64,000 nt of DNA from Eulemur rufifrons (taxonomy: Eukaryota; Chordata; Mammalia; Primates; Lemuridae), in the NCBI RefSeq assembly GCF_041146395.1, contig NC_091006.1, positions 10,298,001 through 10,362,000 on the forward strand, written 5' to 3'. The position numbers were made by a program, and so were the translations under genes. Shown one piece after another: positions 1 to 38,180 of this stretch. Numbering within the stretch: the stretch's first letter is position 1; each line of letters begins with the position of its first letter. The notes under the pieces were generated by a model that was not told where the DNA came from, did no database searches, and saw only the letters and a program-made list of their open reading frames with translations.

Positions 1-97
1 TGTCACTTCCATCAGAGGGGTTGGGACAAAGATGAGAGTGTGCGTAACAGGTGGGGAGTCGGGGCGGACCCCTCCCCCAGTAACCCCGTCCCCCCAG

Positions 98-15109
<15,012 letters not shown>

Positions 15110-15735
15110 GCCACGACGGCCTGGGTCTCTTCCTCTTCTCTCCCTTGTCCCCTTCACTTCTACAGGAGGGGAAAGGGGGCGGGGAGGGGATTCTCCCTTT
15201 GTCATCACCTCAGTTTCCCGGAATTAGATTTGGGGGGGCAGAGATTGTCCCGTCTGCTGTTCTTTGGGGCCGCTGGGCACTGGAGAAGGATAAGGGGACT
15301 TAGCGGGGGGATCTGGCACCTTCCTGGAGCCTCCAGCCGGTTCTGTCCCCCCTCACCCTGCCATGGGGGCACCTGAGGAGACTTTGGGGGCAGGGCAGGT
15401 GCAGGAAGGGAAACTGAGAAAATTCTTCCATTCCTCCCAACAGCTCAAGGATGAGGCCTTGGGCAGGGACAGGGAGAGCTGCTGAGCCTGCGGACTGGAG
15501 AACTGGGGGGCTGGGAGTGGGGGTCAGAGAGGCAGATTCCTTCCCCTCCCCTCCCCTCATGCTCGAACCCCCTTCCTGCCCCAGGCTGGCGCGGGGCACT
15601 TTGTACAAATCCTTGTATATACCCCCACACCCTCCCCCATGCAGAGGTCTCTTGAGGAGCTGCCGCTGTCACCTCCGGTTTTTAAGTTATTACACCCCAC
15701 CCTCCTGTCAGCCCCTCACCTGCAGCCTATTGCCC

Positions 15736-15741
15736 AATAAA
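15736..15741 (+). terminator. MARK4: MARK4 poly(A) signal
   Basis: AATAAA about 630 bp past the long-form stop, followed by a GT-rich stretch; this is the likely end of the MARK4 3' UTR (15110 to about 15760). Confidence 0.85.
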
Positions 15742-15759
15742 CTTAGGAGAGTCCCACCC

Positions 15760-18700
15760 ACGCTGACCCTGGGGTTTTCCTTCCCTGCCCTCACCTGCAA
15801 GTGAGTTGAAGAGGAGGTGTGTGACTTTGGGCCAGTGGTTTCTCCTTTTTGAGCCTCGTTTTTCCCATCCGCAGAATGGGAGTAGTGGGGGTGTGTGGGT
15901 CAAGGATGGTCGTGGCAGAGGGCGGGGCAGAACTCGGCCTCATCCACTCCCGCCCACCATGTTACACTGGACTCTAAACCACTTCTTACTCCGATAGTAC
16001 CTTATTCAATAAACAGTCATTGACCAGTGCCTACTCTGCGCCAAGCCCAGTGCTGGACACGGAGACACGAGGAGCCCCATCTGGGGGACGGGTTCTGACA
16101 CAAACACTAGAGAAAACATTGTCTTGGGGAGCCCACAAGGAAAAATGGGGGTGGGGGATGGGGAAGATGCTCCAGAGGAACTAATGCTGGAGTTGGGCTT
16201 TGAAGGATGAATAGGAGTTGACTAGGTATTGGGTATACCCTGGGCAAAAAGAGCCCAGAAGTGGGAGTGCCTGGTATATCTTCAGAGAACTGTGGGTGAT
16301 TTTGCTGTGGCTGCTGTGTTGGGCATGTGTGGAGAATTAGCAAGAGAAATTCTGTATTAGTACTAAAAGCAAAAAGGTATTTGTTGGTTTATATTACTTA
16401 ATAGCCCACCAGTGCCTGACTTCAGGTATGGTTGGAGCCAGGCAGTAGACCATCTCTTCTCTCTTCCAGTGTAAATTTAATTCCAGTAGTTTTATCTAGT
16501 AGGCACTCTTTTCCTGATGGCAGAGGGATCCCCAGCAGTTACAAGTTTCTGTCCCTCCAGCTTCGTTCCTGCAGCAGAAAGATCCTCATTGCTAACTTCC
16601 CAGTAAAAGTCCCAAGGCAGACTCTCATTGTCCCAGATAAGTCAGTGGTCACCACTGAACCAATCACTGTAACTCTAGAGTGGCCAGGCTCATACCTAGA
16701 GCTGGAGGTAGATGGGTTTCCCCAGAGCAAAGTCAGGTGTCTTGATCAAGAGAAGGGACACAGGAGCTCAGCAGATGTAAGTGGTTGAAGGCTGTGCAGT
16801 ACAGAAGAGCAGGGCTTGTTCACATAGGGCCTTCAGGGCCAAAATGAGCAATCTGGGCTTTCCCCTAAGGTACTGGGGAGCCATGGAGGATTTTGTGCAG
16901 GAAAGAAATCCCTGAGGGTGTCCGCTATACAGGGAGCTAGGTAGGAACCAAAACAGCCACAGCCCACATGAACCCCACGGTCCAGTGGAGGAGGCAGAGT
17001 CGTCCTCAGAGACAACCCAGAGTGGGCAGGGCTAGTGTAGGGAAGTCCAGAGGGCTGCCTGCTCCAGCCAGGAAGGGCTTGCATTGCAACAGCTGGGAAG
17101 CGAGAGAGAGTACAGGTCCTTCAGCAAATGGCACGTGGTTGAGGGTGAGTCACTGCGAGTGACAAGGCTAGACGTATTGGCAGAACCTTGAAGGTTGTGG
17201 AGAGGGGCTTGGACTTCTGAGGGCACTGGGGAGCCATGGTGAGGTTGGGAGCAGAGGAGAGAAAGAGGCAGACTTGCGCTGTGTGCAGGGTGGGTGGGAG
17301 GCGGGGAGGGCAGGTGACAGGTTAGGCAGGAGGTCGGAGTGGCACAGGTGGGTTGAGAAGGGATGGATTTAGGAGTCTTATGAGGCCACATGGGCAGGAT
17401 GTGGCAACTGACAGGTGCCTGGGCTGCTAATCCAGTTGGCTCAGACTGTCTCCACTGGAGTGTTTGTGGGCTGTGTGGCCTCTGGGTGTGAAACTGAGAT
17501 TATTCATGGCAAATTTCCAACTGGGGCCAGTATTGTAAAGGGCATCCCAGCGTCTCACAGGTCCTGCATGCCTTGATCTATGGGGTCTCTTGTAATCTTC
17601 GTGTTTTAGTAATTTCCCTGGGAACTCTTGGAGGCATCGCTGGGCCTCAGTTTCCCCTCCTTAAAGCAGAGGGTGGTTCCGTTGAACTCTGAGGGCCCTC
17701 TTGAGATTTGAGAAAGTGCCTCTTCCAGGTTCCTGAGGGCTCTCTCTGTCTGCCATTTGCTCTGCCTCATAGTTTTTTCTGAACCCTTTGCCACCTTTTG
17801 GGCCACTCACTATGTCCTTGCCAATGGGGCCCTTGGCCTGTTTGGCTGAGTGGAGGTGATTGATGTGCCCAGCCCCCAATGCGTGTTCAGATGCTTCTTG
17901 ACTTCTGTCACCTACTCCTCTCCCTCCCCCAGTTGCTCTCCCATGTCCCTTTCCTGTTCCTTGCTGGGACCAAGTTCTCCAATAGGCCTATCCCTAAAGA
18001 CCATGGGGATGCCCTGACCCAGGTGCCAGACTGGAGAAGGAAACAGCTCGGGCAGACATTGAGGTGGGAATTGGAGGGTGTAAGCAGCCAAAAAAAGTCA
18101 GAGAAGTGATGGAGAGAACTGGAAAGATGAACCTTCAGCAAATGGTGTGTATTTCACTGTGACCTTGAAGAATCACAAATAATAGGATTTATTGCGATTA
18201 ATTGCCCCAAGGAGATATGGGGAGCCATAGCAGGTTCTTGAGCAAAGTAAGAGAAGTCTGAAAGACTGGTAGCAGCTATAGAGGGATGAAGTCAGGCCGG
18301 ACATGAGGCCAATGAGAAGCATAGCAGAGGCAGATGTGATGTGATGCATGGGAGGTCTCAAACTGGAGGCCCGTGGGCTAAATTCAAGACTCAAACATTT
18401 TATTTGCCTTGAGTTTCTCCCCAGCGTGGACCCTGTTTGAGATCTGAGCATGACTGATGATGGGAGCGGAGTTGGAAAGGAAGGGCCCGTGCTTGGCTAT
18501 GTGACACTGGGCCACACCTCTTTGCGTCCCAGATTCCCTATAGAGCTTTAAAATTTTTGGATTAGACCCTGTCCCTTAACGTTGCCTCATTTTAGAGATG
18601 GTATAAAACATGCTTAGTACATACCCAGACAGGGCAAACCACTTCGAGGCCACACGGTGGCCAATTGCAAAAGTCCCTCCTTTTCCCTCAGTAACTATCA
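15760..18700. other. MARK4-CKM intergenic interval
   Basis: No gene-like ORF. 16000-16340 looks like antisense L2 (ends such as 'tcaataaacagtcattgacc'). 16520-16710 is related to the CCAAT-unit repeat at 1725-2290. 16780-18450 has L2/MIR-like wording (ccttgaaggttgtgg, ggggagccatgg) too worn to name. Nothing else is supportable. Confidence 0.6.
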
Positions 18701-18726
18701 GACACAAGGCTAAGGCCACCATTGCT

Positions 18727-18736
18727 TTTATTTATT
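18727..18736 (-). terminator. CKM: CKM poly(A) signals
   Basis: Two overlapping AATAAA hexamers on the minus strand (18732-18727 and 18736-18731), about 330 bp past the stop. Confidence 0.85.
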
Positions 18737-19063
18737 GCTTTGCGCTGAGACAAAGCAAGAGCTCCGGGTGTTCTGGGAGCTGTCCGTCAGCCCGAGTTCC
18801 TGGCGGTGGTTGGAGCTCTGGAACCAGTAGGGGACCTTGTCAGGGAGGCTTTTCATTGGCCAGAACCCAGAGGGTGGAGTCCGTCGGAACTCTGGTCGGA
18901 ACTGGAACTCCGAGAGGGGTGGATAGAGCCCCCAGGTGACACAACCATTATAGGTGGAACTCCGAGCAAAGGGGCGAGGCCAGAGGTGAAGGGGCAGCCT
19001 CCGGTGGGCGAGGTCCTCCCACTGGCTGCGGCTGCAGCAGTCGGTGGCGGGCGGGCAGCGCGC

Positions 19064-29302
<10,239 letters not shown>

Positions 29303-29564
29303 GGTGGCAGCGTGGGGGACCTGGCGGGCAGCGGAGCAGGGAAGATCAGCTCGTGTCCAGCAGAGAGCAGCAAGGGAAGCGGGCGGGACTTTGGGTTCAT
29401 TCAGGCAGCATTTGATACCGGAAGCATCAGGAGTCTTAAGTCAGGGTCCCAGCTTTGCCATGTCGTGGCTGAATGACCCTGGACTGGCACACTGGCTGGA
29501 GACTCAGTTTCTCCAGCTGGAAAATGGAGGTGGGGGACTCCCAGGCTGGAGAAGTATGGTGGCA

Positions 29565-29880
29565 CGGTAAGAGCGTAGGTTCTGGAATCAGCCTGGGTTT
29601 GAATCCCAGCTCTTCTACTTACAACTAGCTGTGTGGCTTTGGGCAAGTTGCTTGACCTCTCTGTGCCTCAGTTTACTCATCTTTTTTTCTTCTTTTTTTA
29701 TTTTTTATTTTTCATTTTCTATTATATTTAATGCCCTCATCTATAAATACTCATCTTAAAATGAGGATCTTAACAGCACCCGCCACATGGGAGGGTTCAA
29801 AGGATTAAACGGGTTAATGCATGTCCAACACTGGAACAGTGCCTGGCACCCAATAAGCATTGTTTTACTTAGCTATTATT
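29565..29880 (+). repeat. MIR SINE with inserted T-rich tract, CKM intron 1
   Basis: MIR halves at about 29565-29685 and 29760-29870 are separated by a T-rich stretch. A second MIR lies at about 30090-30320. Confidence 0.75.
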
Positions 29881-30516
29881 ATTGTTGTTGTTGTTGTTTT
29901 AAAGGTCCGTGAGAGGAGCTGGTGACAAGGTGGAGGTGAGGGTGTTGCTGGGAATGATCATGTGCCCAGAGAAGGGACATTCTCTCCACGAAGGTTCTGG
30001 GATGTTGGATAAGGGGCTGGGGGGAGGGGCCGGCTGCTCCCACCTCTGCCTGCTGACAACTCCCCCCCACGGCTCAGCTGGGAAGAAAAGCTCAGCGTCT
30101 GGGATTGACAGAGCTGGGTTCAAATCCCACTATGCCATTTCCGTGCTGTGTGACCCCAGGCCAGTCACCAGGCCTCTCTGAGTCTCCATCTCCTGTGAAC
30201 TGAGCCTTCCCCCTGGGGTTGCCAGGAGGACTCTGAGCTCGGGCATGTAGCCAGCCGAGCACAGGCCCTGGCACGTAGTTAGGGCCTGGAAGCTTGGTGG
30301 CTGCTGTTACTGTTATTATCGCTTTTGTTCACTACAGCCAGAAAGGAGGAGGGACCCTCCAGCGGTGGTGGTGGGGGTGGGACGCTGGTGCCCAGCACAG
30401 GGCAGGGAAGCAGGCAGGCAGGATTATGGGAGGGAAATCTAGACCGTGGTGCACTGAGGGCTGGGGGAGGGGGAGAGGGGACCGCCAAAAACCTTTGGAG
30501 CTGCTGTCCAGGGTGG

Positions 30517-30539
30517 CTATTTTTAGAATCTGGCAGCTG
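30517..30539. promoter_or_regulatory. CKM: Candidate CKM intron-1 muscle enhancer (MEF2 + E-box)
   Basis: A consensus MEF2 site ctatttttag (30517-30526) sits 7 bp from a CAGCTG E-box (30534-30539), about 900 bp downstream of the transcription start. That is where the small intronic enhancer of the mouse MCK modulatory region is described. Assignment is by motif and position only. Confidence 0.55.
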
Positions 30540-31367
30540 CCTGCTCCCCCGCCCCAGCCAAAGCCCCACCCCGCCCCCACATTCCGGGGCTCGGCTTGCA
30601 CCATGTCAGCAGGCCCGAGACAGGTGGGCTGGGGTGGCCGGGAGGACAGGCGTCCAGGCCCTGGGGCTCAAGGACATCCTAGGCTTCCAACCCAGGCCCC
30701 CTCCCTTCCGAGCGTGCCCACGATCCCTGCCAAAGACACCCCAGGAGACAGCACCGAGGCAAGGAAGATGGCCCCAAGAGACACATCAGAAAGAGCCCCA
30801 GAGCCACACACCTACATCACCGCAGACTCCCCAGATCACATTTGTAAACTGAGTCACACGGTCACACTTCCAAGCTCAAGGACATACCCAGGATAGAGGC
30901 TCTCATATGGGTGCCACAGCAAATCGGACACAAGGTCACAGGGGCCCACTCGACACCAAACACAGAGCCCATTACACCTGCTCTTGCAGCCCCTGACAGG
31001 TGACACACAGACACACTTCCCACTGCTTGGGGCGCCCAGGTCTGGTAACAAACTGTAATGAACACAGGCCTGACACAACCACCCCTTGTAGGGTGACAGT
31101 TGGCAGCTGTCAAGACCCATTTTGTCTCTGGGACCCCCCCAGGACCCAAGACTCATGCTGCAGAAATAACAAGTCACAACGGGGGTTCGGCGGGCTCACA
31201 GGTGGAGGAGACCCCAGAGGCACAAGGTCAACCCGCCCACACGCTGAGCCCTCTTGTGTGCAGGAAGGTGTGGGGGGTCGACAAGGCCCCTTCCAGAATC
31301 AGGTCAGCCTGAGACACCCGTGGAGAGCCCACTCCGGACCCCACCCGATTCCCACCACGGGCAGTAC

Positions 31368-31420
31368 CTGGCCGGGCTGTGCTGAAGGGGCTGTCTGGAT
31401 CCTGGAGGCGACACTGACCC
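31368..31420 (-). other. CKM: CKM noncoding exon 1 (approximate)
   Basis: Splice donor CCAG|GTACTG with GT at 31367-31366. The upstream limit is set by placing transcription start about 25-30 bp from the TATA box, so that edge is approximate. Intron 1 spans 31367-29321. Confidence 0.75.
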
Positions 31421-31444
31421 AAAGGAAGGGCCTGCAGCCCTGGC

Positions 31445-31476
31445 CTTATATAGGGGGACCTAGGCTGTGCCATTGG
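31445..31476 (-). promoter_or_regulatory. CKM: CKM core promoter: TATA and CCAAT boxes
   Basis: Minus-strand TATATAAG at 31452-31445, and a CCAAT box (AGCCAATGG) about 20 bp upstream at 31476-31472. A CAGCTG E-box lies at 31514-31519. This fits the known TATA-driven, muscle-restricted CKM promoter. Confidence 0.88.
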
Positions 31477-32232
31477 CTGGGAGGGGCTGTCCCCAGGGAG
31501 GAGGCCTGGAGGGCAGCTGAGCCTCTCACCTCGCCGCCCAGGCACCATGCCCACCCCGAACCCAGGCATGCCTTGCACCCAGCCCATGGCCTTGTATGGG
31601 CCGCCCCAGGGGCTGGGCCCAGCCCCCCCACCGAGCTGATACCCTGACCAAGTGCTGAGTCGAGCTGGCGGTGGGGACAGCTGGCCCCCCGCCGGGAACA
31701 CGGGACCGTGGCTGGGAATGTCCCAGGCACGTAGAAGCCACCCTCCCCTGGCCCGTGAGACTGCTCCAGCCACCAGCTCCCTCCTGTGACCCTTGGCCCC
31801 TCCTCAGTCCCCAACAGCCTTGACCGCAGCAGGTCATGGGCCCCCACCACTTGCTGAGCACCAGCACCTGGGGACACTTGCAGTGACCCCTGGAGGGCCA
31901 GGTACCCAGTTAGCCAGAGGAGGAAATACAGGCCCAGAGAGGCTGTGTGACTTGCCTGCTGCCACCCAGCCATAGGGAGGAAATGACCAAAGCCCAAGCT
32001 GGAACCTAGAACAGTCTAAACCCAGAAACCTGCCATTGGACCCTCCTTCCTCCTTGGGACTGAGTGGGAAGGAAACTGAGGCTGGCTGAGTTGGGAAGAT
32101 TCAAATTCAGGGCTGGGTTGGAGGCCGTGGTCGCCCTCCCTCCACACCCCACCCCCAGCCCCCAGCCCACCCCATGTCACTGGGAGATTTCCGCTGTGGA
32201 GGGGACAGAGAGGGTCTCCGCAGCCAAGAAGA

Positions 32233-32402
32233 GTTATTTTTAGAGGACGCCTCGCTCTGTGAAGGCCGAGACCGGAGGCGCTGGGTATGGGGTGGGGGGG
32301 TGTCGGGGGGCAGGTGCTCAGGGGAGGTGGGAAGTCGCCACGTGTCCGAGTTAATTATAACCAGGCATCTCGGGTGTCCCCAGGCCTCGCCTCCTTACAA
32401 GG
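32233..32402 (-). promoter_or_regulatory. CKM: CKM upstream muscle enhancer
   Basis: Reads on the minus strand in the order known for the mouse MCK enhancer. CArG box CCTTGTAAGG (32402-32393). Trex/Six site CACCCGAGATGCCTGGTT (about 32375-32358). A/T-rich TTATAATTAA (32360-32351). Left E-box, here CACGTG (32344-32339). Right E-box CACCTG (32316-32311). MEF2 site CTAAAAATAA (32243-32234). These bind SRF, Six4, AT-rich factors, MyoD-class bHLH and MEF2 in studied species. It lies about 0.8-1.0 kb upstream of the TATA box. The order and spacing make the identification strong; the left E-box differs from the CATGTG I recall for mouse. Confidence 0.92.
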
Positions 32403-33161
32403 GCAGCCGCAGGCCCTGGAAGGCCGCGCCCACGCCCCGGGGAAGGGGGCTGGGCAGCGAGGCGGGCGGAGCTCGGGCGCCAGACTCGCGCAGATCTCGG
32501 CGTAGCGGGAGCTCTGGTCGCCTACTCTGTGACCAGGGACCTCGAGGGCTGAGACGGGGATTCTGTGGAAGGAGGACGGCATAGACGAATCTGCTTTCCT
32601 GGGAGGCGCCCGTCGAGGCTCCTCCTCCAGGGAGCTCCCAGGATTGCACCGAAGAAGAGACAGTTCCTTCCCTCCGGGTTCCTCCCTCCTCCCGGGGTCG
32701 CCACCTTTTCTGGCGTCTCCGTGGTCTCCCCCTGTTTCTTCCCAGGCAGGTGAGGACAGGCTTAGGGAAAGGGGAGCCCCTCTGCCTCTCCCGAGACCCC
32801 TGATCTGGGGCGAGAGAGTTGCTTAAAAACTTTTTCTCGGGGCCCAACCCCTTCCCGGCAAGGTCATGGTTAGGGAAACTGAGGCCCAGAGAACTAAAAG
32901 GAACTGGTCTAGAAACAATTATCTATTGAACACTTACTGAGAATACGGCAAAAAAACAACCAAAATTCCTGACCTCATGGAGGTGACATTTCAATAAGGG
33001 CTTTGAAGGAAAATGAAAAAGGGTAACAGATGAGAGCGGTGGCACAGCAGGGGAAGCAGAGGAAGGCCTGTCTGGGGAGGTGACATCTGAGCAGAGACCT
33101 CAGAGGAGGAGGGAGCCAGCCATGTGGGGGGTCTCAGGGTCAGAGCAGGTGCTGAGGCGCT

Positions 33162-33283
33162 GAGGTGGGCGTGGCTGGGCACATCCGAGGTGGGCGTGGC
33201 TGGGCACATCCGAGGTGGGCGTGGCTGGCACATCCGAGGTGGGCGTGGCTGGCACATCCGAGGTGGGCGTGGCTGGCACATCT
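33162..33283. repeat. 24/25-bp minisatellite, five copies
   Basis: Units of 25, 25, 24, 24 and 24 bp starting at 33162, 33187, 33212, 33236 and 33260. Each contains gaggtgggcgtggctgg and is nearly identical to the others. It sits inside antisense L2-like sequence (about 32900-33470). Confidence 0.93.
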
Positions 33284-34633
33284 GAGCACAGGCGAGAGGC
33301 CAGGAGGCCGGAGCAGATGGGGCCAAGTAGAGAGTGGGAGGAAGAAGACGAGGTTGGGGCCTGGGGGAGACAGGAGCAAACCCATAGGTCCCTCGGGCAG
33401 TGGGACGAGTTTCAATCCCTCTCCAAGTTGGGTGAGAGACACTGAGGGTTATGAGCAGGGAAAAGGCAGCATCCCCGTCACACACCTGGTGGGTGGCACA
33501 GCTGAGCCACCCCTCGGTGGCAGCATTTGACATTCTTTTTAGCCACACAGTGCCGGAAGCCCTTTCTATGGGGAATTCCCTAAGCCTTCCTACTTTGGCG
33601 ATGCCAAAAATGCCAGAAACTCAGTTTCCCAGAATCCCTTGCAGCAAGGCTCCAGTCATGTGACCTAAACCGAGCCAATCAAATGCTCCAGCAGGACCTT
33701 GTGCCTTGAGCTCTACCAGCTTTATCTTGAGTCTCATGGAAACAATTGGCCTTGGGGAGCATTGTGATCCCCCCATCATATATAATATCTTCATCCCACC
33801 CCTGCCTGAGCCCGTGGGTCTCGAAGGCCTGTCCTTCCCTCCTCCCCCTCCCCACTGCCCACCCTAGATCAAGACTCCCTCCACTGTCTCTCCTGCTCCA
33901 GCTTCCTCCCTGGACTCCTGTCCCAGCCTTTCCCACTCCTCCCCACTCCCTTCTTGCTGACCTCCCCTGCTCAGAACTTGCCATGGCTCCCCAGTGCCCT
34001 CAAGATAAATGAGTATTTGTTGACTAAGTAAATAGTAGTAGCCATATCAGTAAATTGCAGGCGACAGAAACCACTCTACCCAGCTCAAACAGAAAGGATT
34101 TTGCTACCAGATATTAGGCACTTACAAAATCATTGGAAGGGCTGAATGAACACCTCTAGGGCCCCAGGACCACTTTCCCTCTGGAAAAATCTAATCTAGT
34201 TTTTAGCTTTCTAGCCGCTTCATTGACAGGAGAATAGAGAGAAGGAGGTTAGCATGGTTAACAGCCACTCCACAGTCTCCACCCTGACAGTTCAGTTAAC
34301 TTCTTCAGCGCTTCTATAGTGAAGCACTGTGCTAAGTGTTTTACATATATTAACTCATTTAACACTCACAACAATAAGGCTCAGAGAGGTTAAGCGACTT
34401 GCCCAAGGTCACACAGCTGGGAAACGGCAGAACTGGGAATCAAATGGGCACAGGGCTGCCAAGAACGGGTTTAGGCTTTGGTGAGGATAACTTCCAGAAC
34501 TCTCAGCAAGGTCAGACTATATTTTCAGCCAAGGGTCTCTTTCCAGAACATCAGGCCCTGACAATTTGTACCCACTTCCCCATCCCTCCAACACCATTCC
34601 AGCAGCCTGGCTTCAGGGTTCAAGCACTAAAGT

Positions 34634-34928
34634 GCTGGGCACGGTGGCTCTCGCCTGTAATCCTAGCACTCTGGGAGGCTGAGTTGGGAGGATCGCTTGA
34701 GGCCAGGATTTCGAGACCAGCCTGAGCAGGAGCAAGATCGCGTCTCTACTAAAAATAGAAAAATTAGCTGGTCATGGTGGCACATGCCTGTAGTTTCAGC
34801 TACTCAGGAGGTTGAGGCAGGAGGATCACTTGAGCCCAGGAGCTTGAGGTTGCTGTGAGCTATGACAATACCACTGCATTCTACGCAGGGTGACAGAACA
34901 AAACTCTGTCTTAAAAAAAAAAAAAAAA
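34634..34928 (+). repeat. Alu SINE
   Basis: Full dimer ending in an A-tail; no 'ctgtccatataa'-type linker, so an older copy. Confidence 0.9.
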
Positions 34929-37900
34929 GATAAGAACTATTTCCAGCACCCCAGAAAGGTCCCTCATGCCCCCTTCCAGTCAGTGTCCCCTGTCTTCTGC
35001 AAGGGAACCACTATCCTGGCTTTTTAACACCATGGATTAGCTTTGGCTGTTGTTGAACTTCATGCAAATAAAATCACACAGGATGTTCTCTTCTGTTGAT
35101 TTCTTTTGCTCAACACTCTTTGAGATCCACCCCTATCGTCTCATGCAGCAATAGATTGTTCTTTAGTGGGTTTTGCCATATGGTAGTTTGATTATCGGTC
35201 ATGTCTAAATATTTTCTAATTACTGTTATGATTTCTTTGTCTCATGAATGTTTCTTAAAAATATCTTTTTATTAGTAGATAAAAGATGAGACATCACCTA
35301 ATGGAATACTCTGCAGCTGTTAAAAAGAACAAAGCTAATTTTTATACACTGTTTTGGAACAATTGACAAGACAGATTGCTCAGTAGAAAAAAAATAATAA
35401 AGATATACCTATTGCCACAAAAATGCATGAAACAGACTTCCCCCAAATGCAATAGCTTTAAAACGGACGTGGGGTGGGCCGAGGGTTGGCGGATCCCAGC
35501 TGGGCTCAGCTGGGAAGCTGTGCTTGCTATGTGGACACAGTGGGGTGCAGGCTGAAGGGGAGGAACCGCTCAGGGGAAGCCCCCCGATGCTGGGATGCGA
35601 CAGGAAATGTGCAAGACCTCTTAAGGTCTAAGGTCAGAACTGGCACAACTGTCCCTGATGCCCCTCTGCCATTGGCCAAACCAAGTGACATGGCCACGCT
35701 CAAAGTTAAGACCAACCAGTCTGTCTACCTCCACAGCAAAAGATGATTTCGCTTGTGTGTTTCTTTAAATGGGCACACGTGCTGGTACATCCACACACGC
35801 TCGACAGCCGCGGGAAATCTCTGGAAGGATGTTGGAAACTGGTAATCACGCTGCCCGTGGGAAGGGTGTCTGGGGATCGAGGAAGACAAGACCTACTTTT
35901 CACTCTGTAGTCTTTTATTCTCTGTGAACGTTTTCCTGACAGTGCATTACTTTTTAAATTAAAAAAACGTGGCCAAGATGTGAAACAAGCGAAGTTCCCA
36001 ACCTATGCACCCATTTTCATGGCAAACTGGGGCCCTACGGAATAAGAGGGGGTATTTGTTGAGTGCCTTCTTGGCTGTGGTCTTGGGCAAGCAATTTCTC
36101 CTCTCTGAGCCTCAGTTTCCTCATCTTTACCATGGGCTAGTAATAGTGCCTACCTCAGGGGCCAGCTGTAAGGATTCAGGGTCTCTGCTACTCCTTGACT
36201 GTGTGACCTTGGAATACTCACTCAACCTCTCTGTGCCTCCTATTTTTCACCTGTAGAAAACTATGGCGGTGAGGATTAACCGAGTTAATCTGCATATAGG
36301 ACTTGGCACAGGGCCTGTCCCGGATAAGAACTCAGAAATGCCAGCCCTTGTGGGGTTGTGCAAAAGTGTTTGGAACCGGGCCAACCTAAAGAAATGTTTA
36401 GCTTCGTTAACAAGTTCTTCTTTCAATCTTTATCTCATTTGATCCTCATCACAATGATGTGTGGCGAGTGTGATCACCCCTGTTTTGCAGAAGAGGAAAC
36501 AGAGGCTTAGCAAGAGATCATTGTTGTCCCTGGTTACATGGAAAGAAAATGGCAAGACCAGGATTTAAACCCAGATCTGCGTGGCCCCCAACCCCACCCC
36601 TTGCCCCTCCCCCCCAACACACACAGCGTTTACCTTGTGCTACCCTGTCCTAAGCCTTTTATGGGGATTACTCATTAATCCTCACAACAGCCTCACAAAG
36701 TAGGGTACCCGTGAGGCTCATTCTAAGGCCAGAAACCTCTGGGTCTGTAACCAGAGAGGTTACTTTCTGGCTCAGGGTCACACAGCCAGTGCATGACCGA
36801 GCTGGGATGTGTACCTGGCCGCCTGGCTCCAGTCCTCACACTGCCTCATGGCAAGCGTGTGGCAGATCCAGAACCAACATCCAGTGTCCCGAGGCCAAAA
36901 CAACGTGGGGGAGGGGCTTGGCCACCCCCTTCAATCCTGTTCCCTAGAAATAGCTGGGGAAGTTAGGATGGGAGTTTGAGTTTTCTTTTCCATGATTCAA
37001 TCAACACCCATTCTCCCAAGTGCCTTCTCGGTGTTGGGCCTGTGCTGAGTGGCACTGGAGATGCAGTAGTGACTGGCATGACCCTGGCCCTGACTCTGTC
37101 CTTCCCTCCTGGGGCTCACAGTCCAGTGTGGGAGATAGACACGTTCCCCAACAGTGATGACTCAGAGTTGACAGCGCTAGAATGCGGGAGCCCAAGAGAC
37201 TGCCAACCTGGTGGGGGGAGTCTGCGAGGGCTTCCTGGAGGAGGAAGTATCTGCACCGGGGCTCAGAGAACAGGGACTAGAAGGCAGGTTAGTGGCGGCT
37301 CTGAGTTGGGATGCAGAGCTACGCTGGAGTCCGGGGCCTGGTCCACGGGCCGGCAGCGCCCTCTGCTGGAAGCATCCCATAGTGCAGTGGCCGGGGTACA
37401 GCCGAGGTTTGGAATAGCTCGAGTTGCACCAAGTTCTATTAAATAGAATGCTAGAATTGTGTGCGCCCAGCTTTGGCCATCTTACGATTCTGTGACCTGG
37501 ACTCATTAATTCAGTCACCCAACAGATATTTATTGAGCATCTGCTTTGCGCCAGACTCTGTTCTAGTGCTAAAGATACAGTGCTGACGGTACAGAGCCCT
37601 GCCCTCAGAGCTGTCATTCTAGAAGAGGAAAAAAAGGAACCAATAATATAATATTATACAATCAGCAGCTAACATTTACTAAGTGCTTTCTACGCACCAG
37701 GCCCTGATAAGAATACTGTCCGTATATTAACTCATTCAACCCTCAAAGCCATTTACTATTAGGAAACTGAGGCACAGAAAGGTTAAGTTACTTGCCCAAG
37801 GCCTACACAGCCAGTAAGTGCTGGAATCGCATTTGAACCCAGAGCCCAGTTCTTAGCCATTGCATTCCCTCGCCAATAATATATGTTATATACTATAACA

Positions 37901-38028
37901 TAGTGGTGAGCTATGATATGTTATGTAAAATAATTCTAGGCTCTGAAAAGTTTTGTGAACGAAATCAAGACGGGAAATGTGGTAATGTTTTGGTGGGAGG
38001 GTGCTATTTAGAAGGGGTAATCAGGGCC

Positions 38029-38180
38029 AGCTGGGTGGCTCATGACAGCAATCCCAGCACTCTGAGAGGCCCAGGTGGGAGGATCACTTGAGCCCAGGTG
38101 CTGGAGGTTGCAGTGAGTTATGATGACGCCACGTCACTCTAGCCCAGGCAACAGAGCGAAACCCTGTCTCAAAAAAAATA
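38029..38180 (+). repeat. Alu monomer
   Basis: Single-arm Alu (ccagctgggtggctcatgac ... gaaaccctgtctcaaaaa) with an A-rich tail. Confidence 0.82.

Noticed and set aside
33162..33283. Regular repeats as a CRISPR-like array
   Set aside because: Units are directly adjacent with no spacers, in a vertebrate genome; it is a minisatellite.
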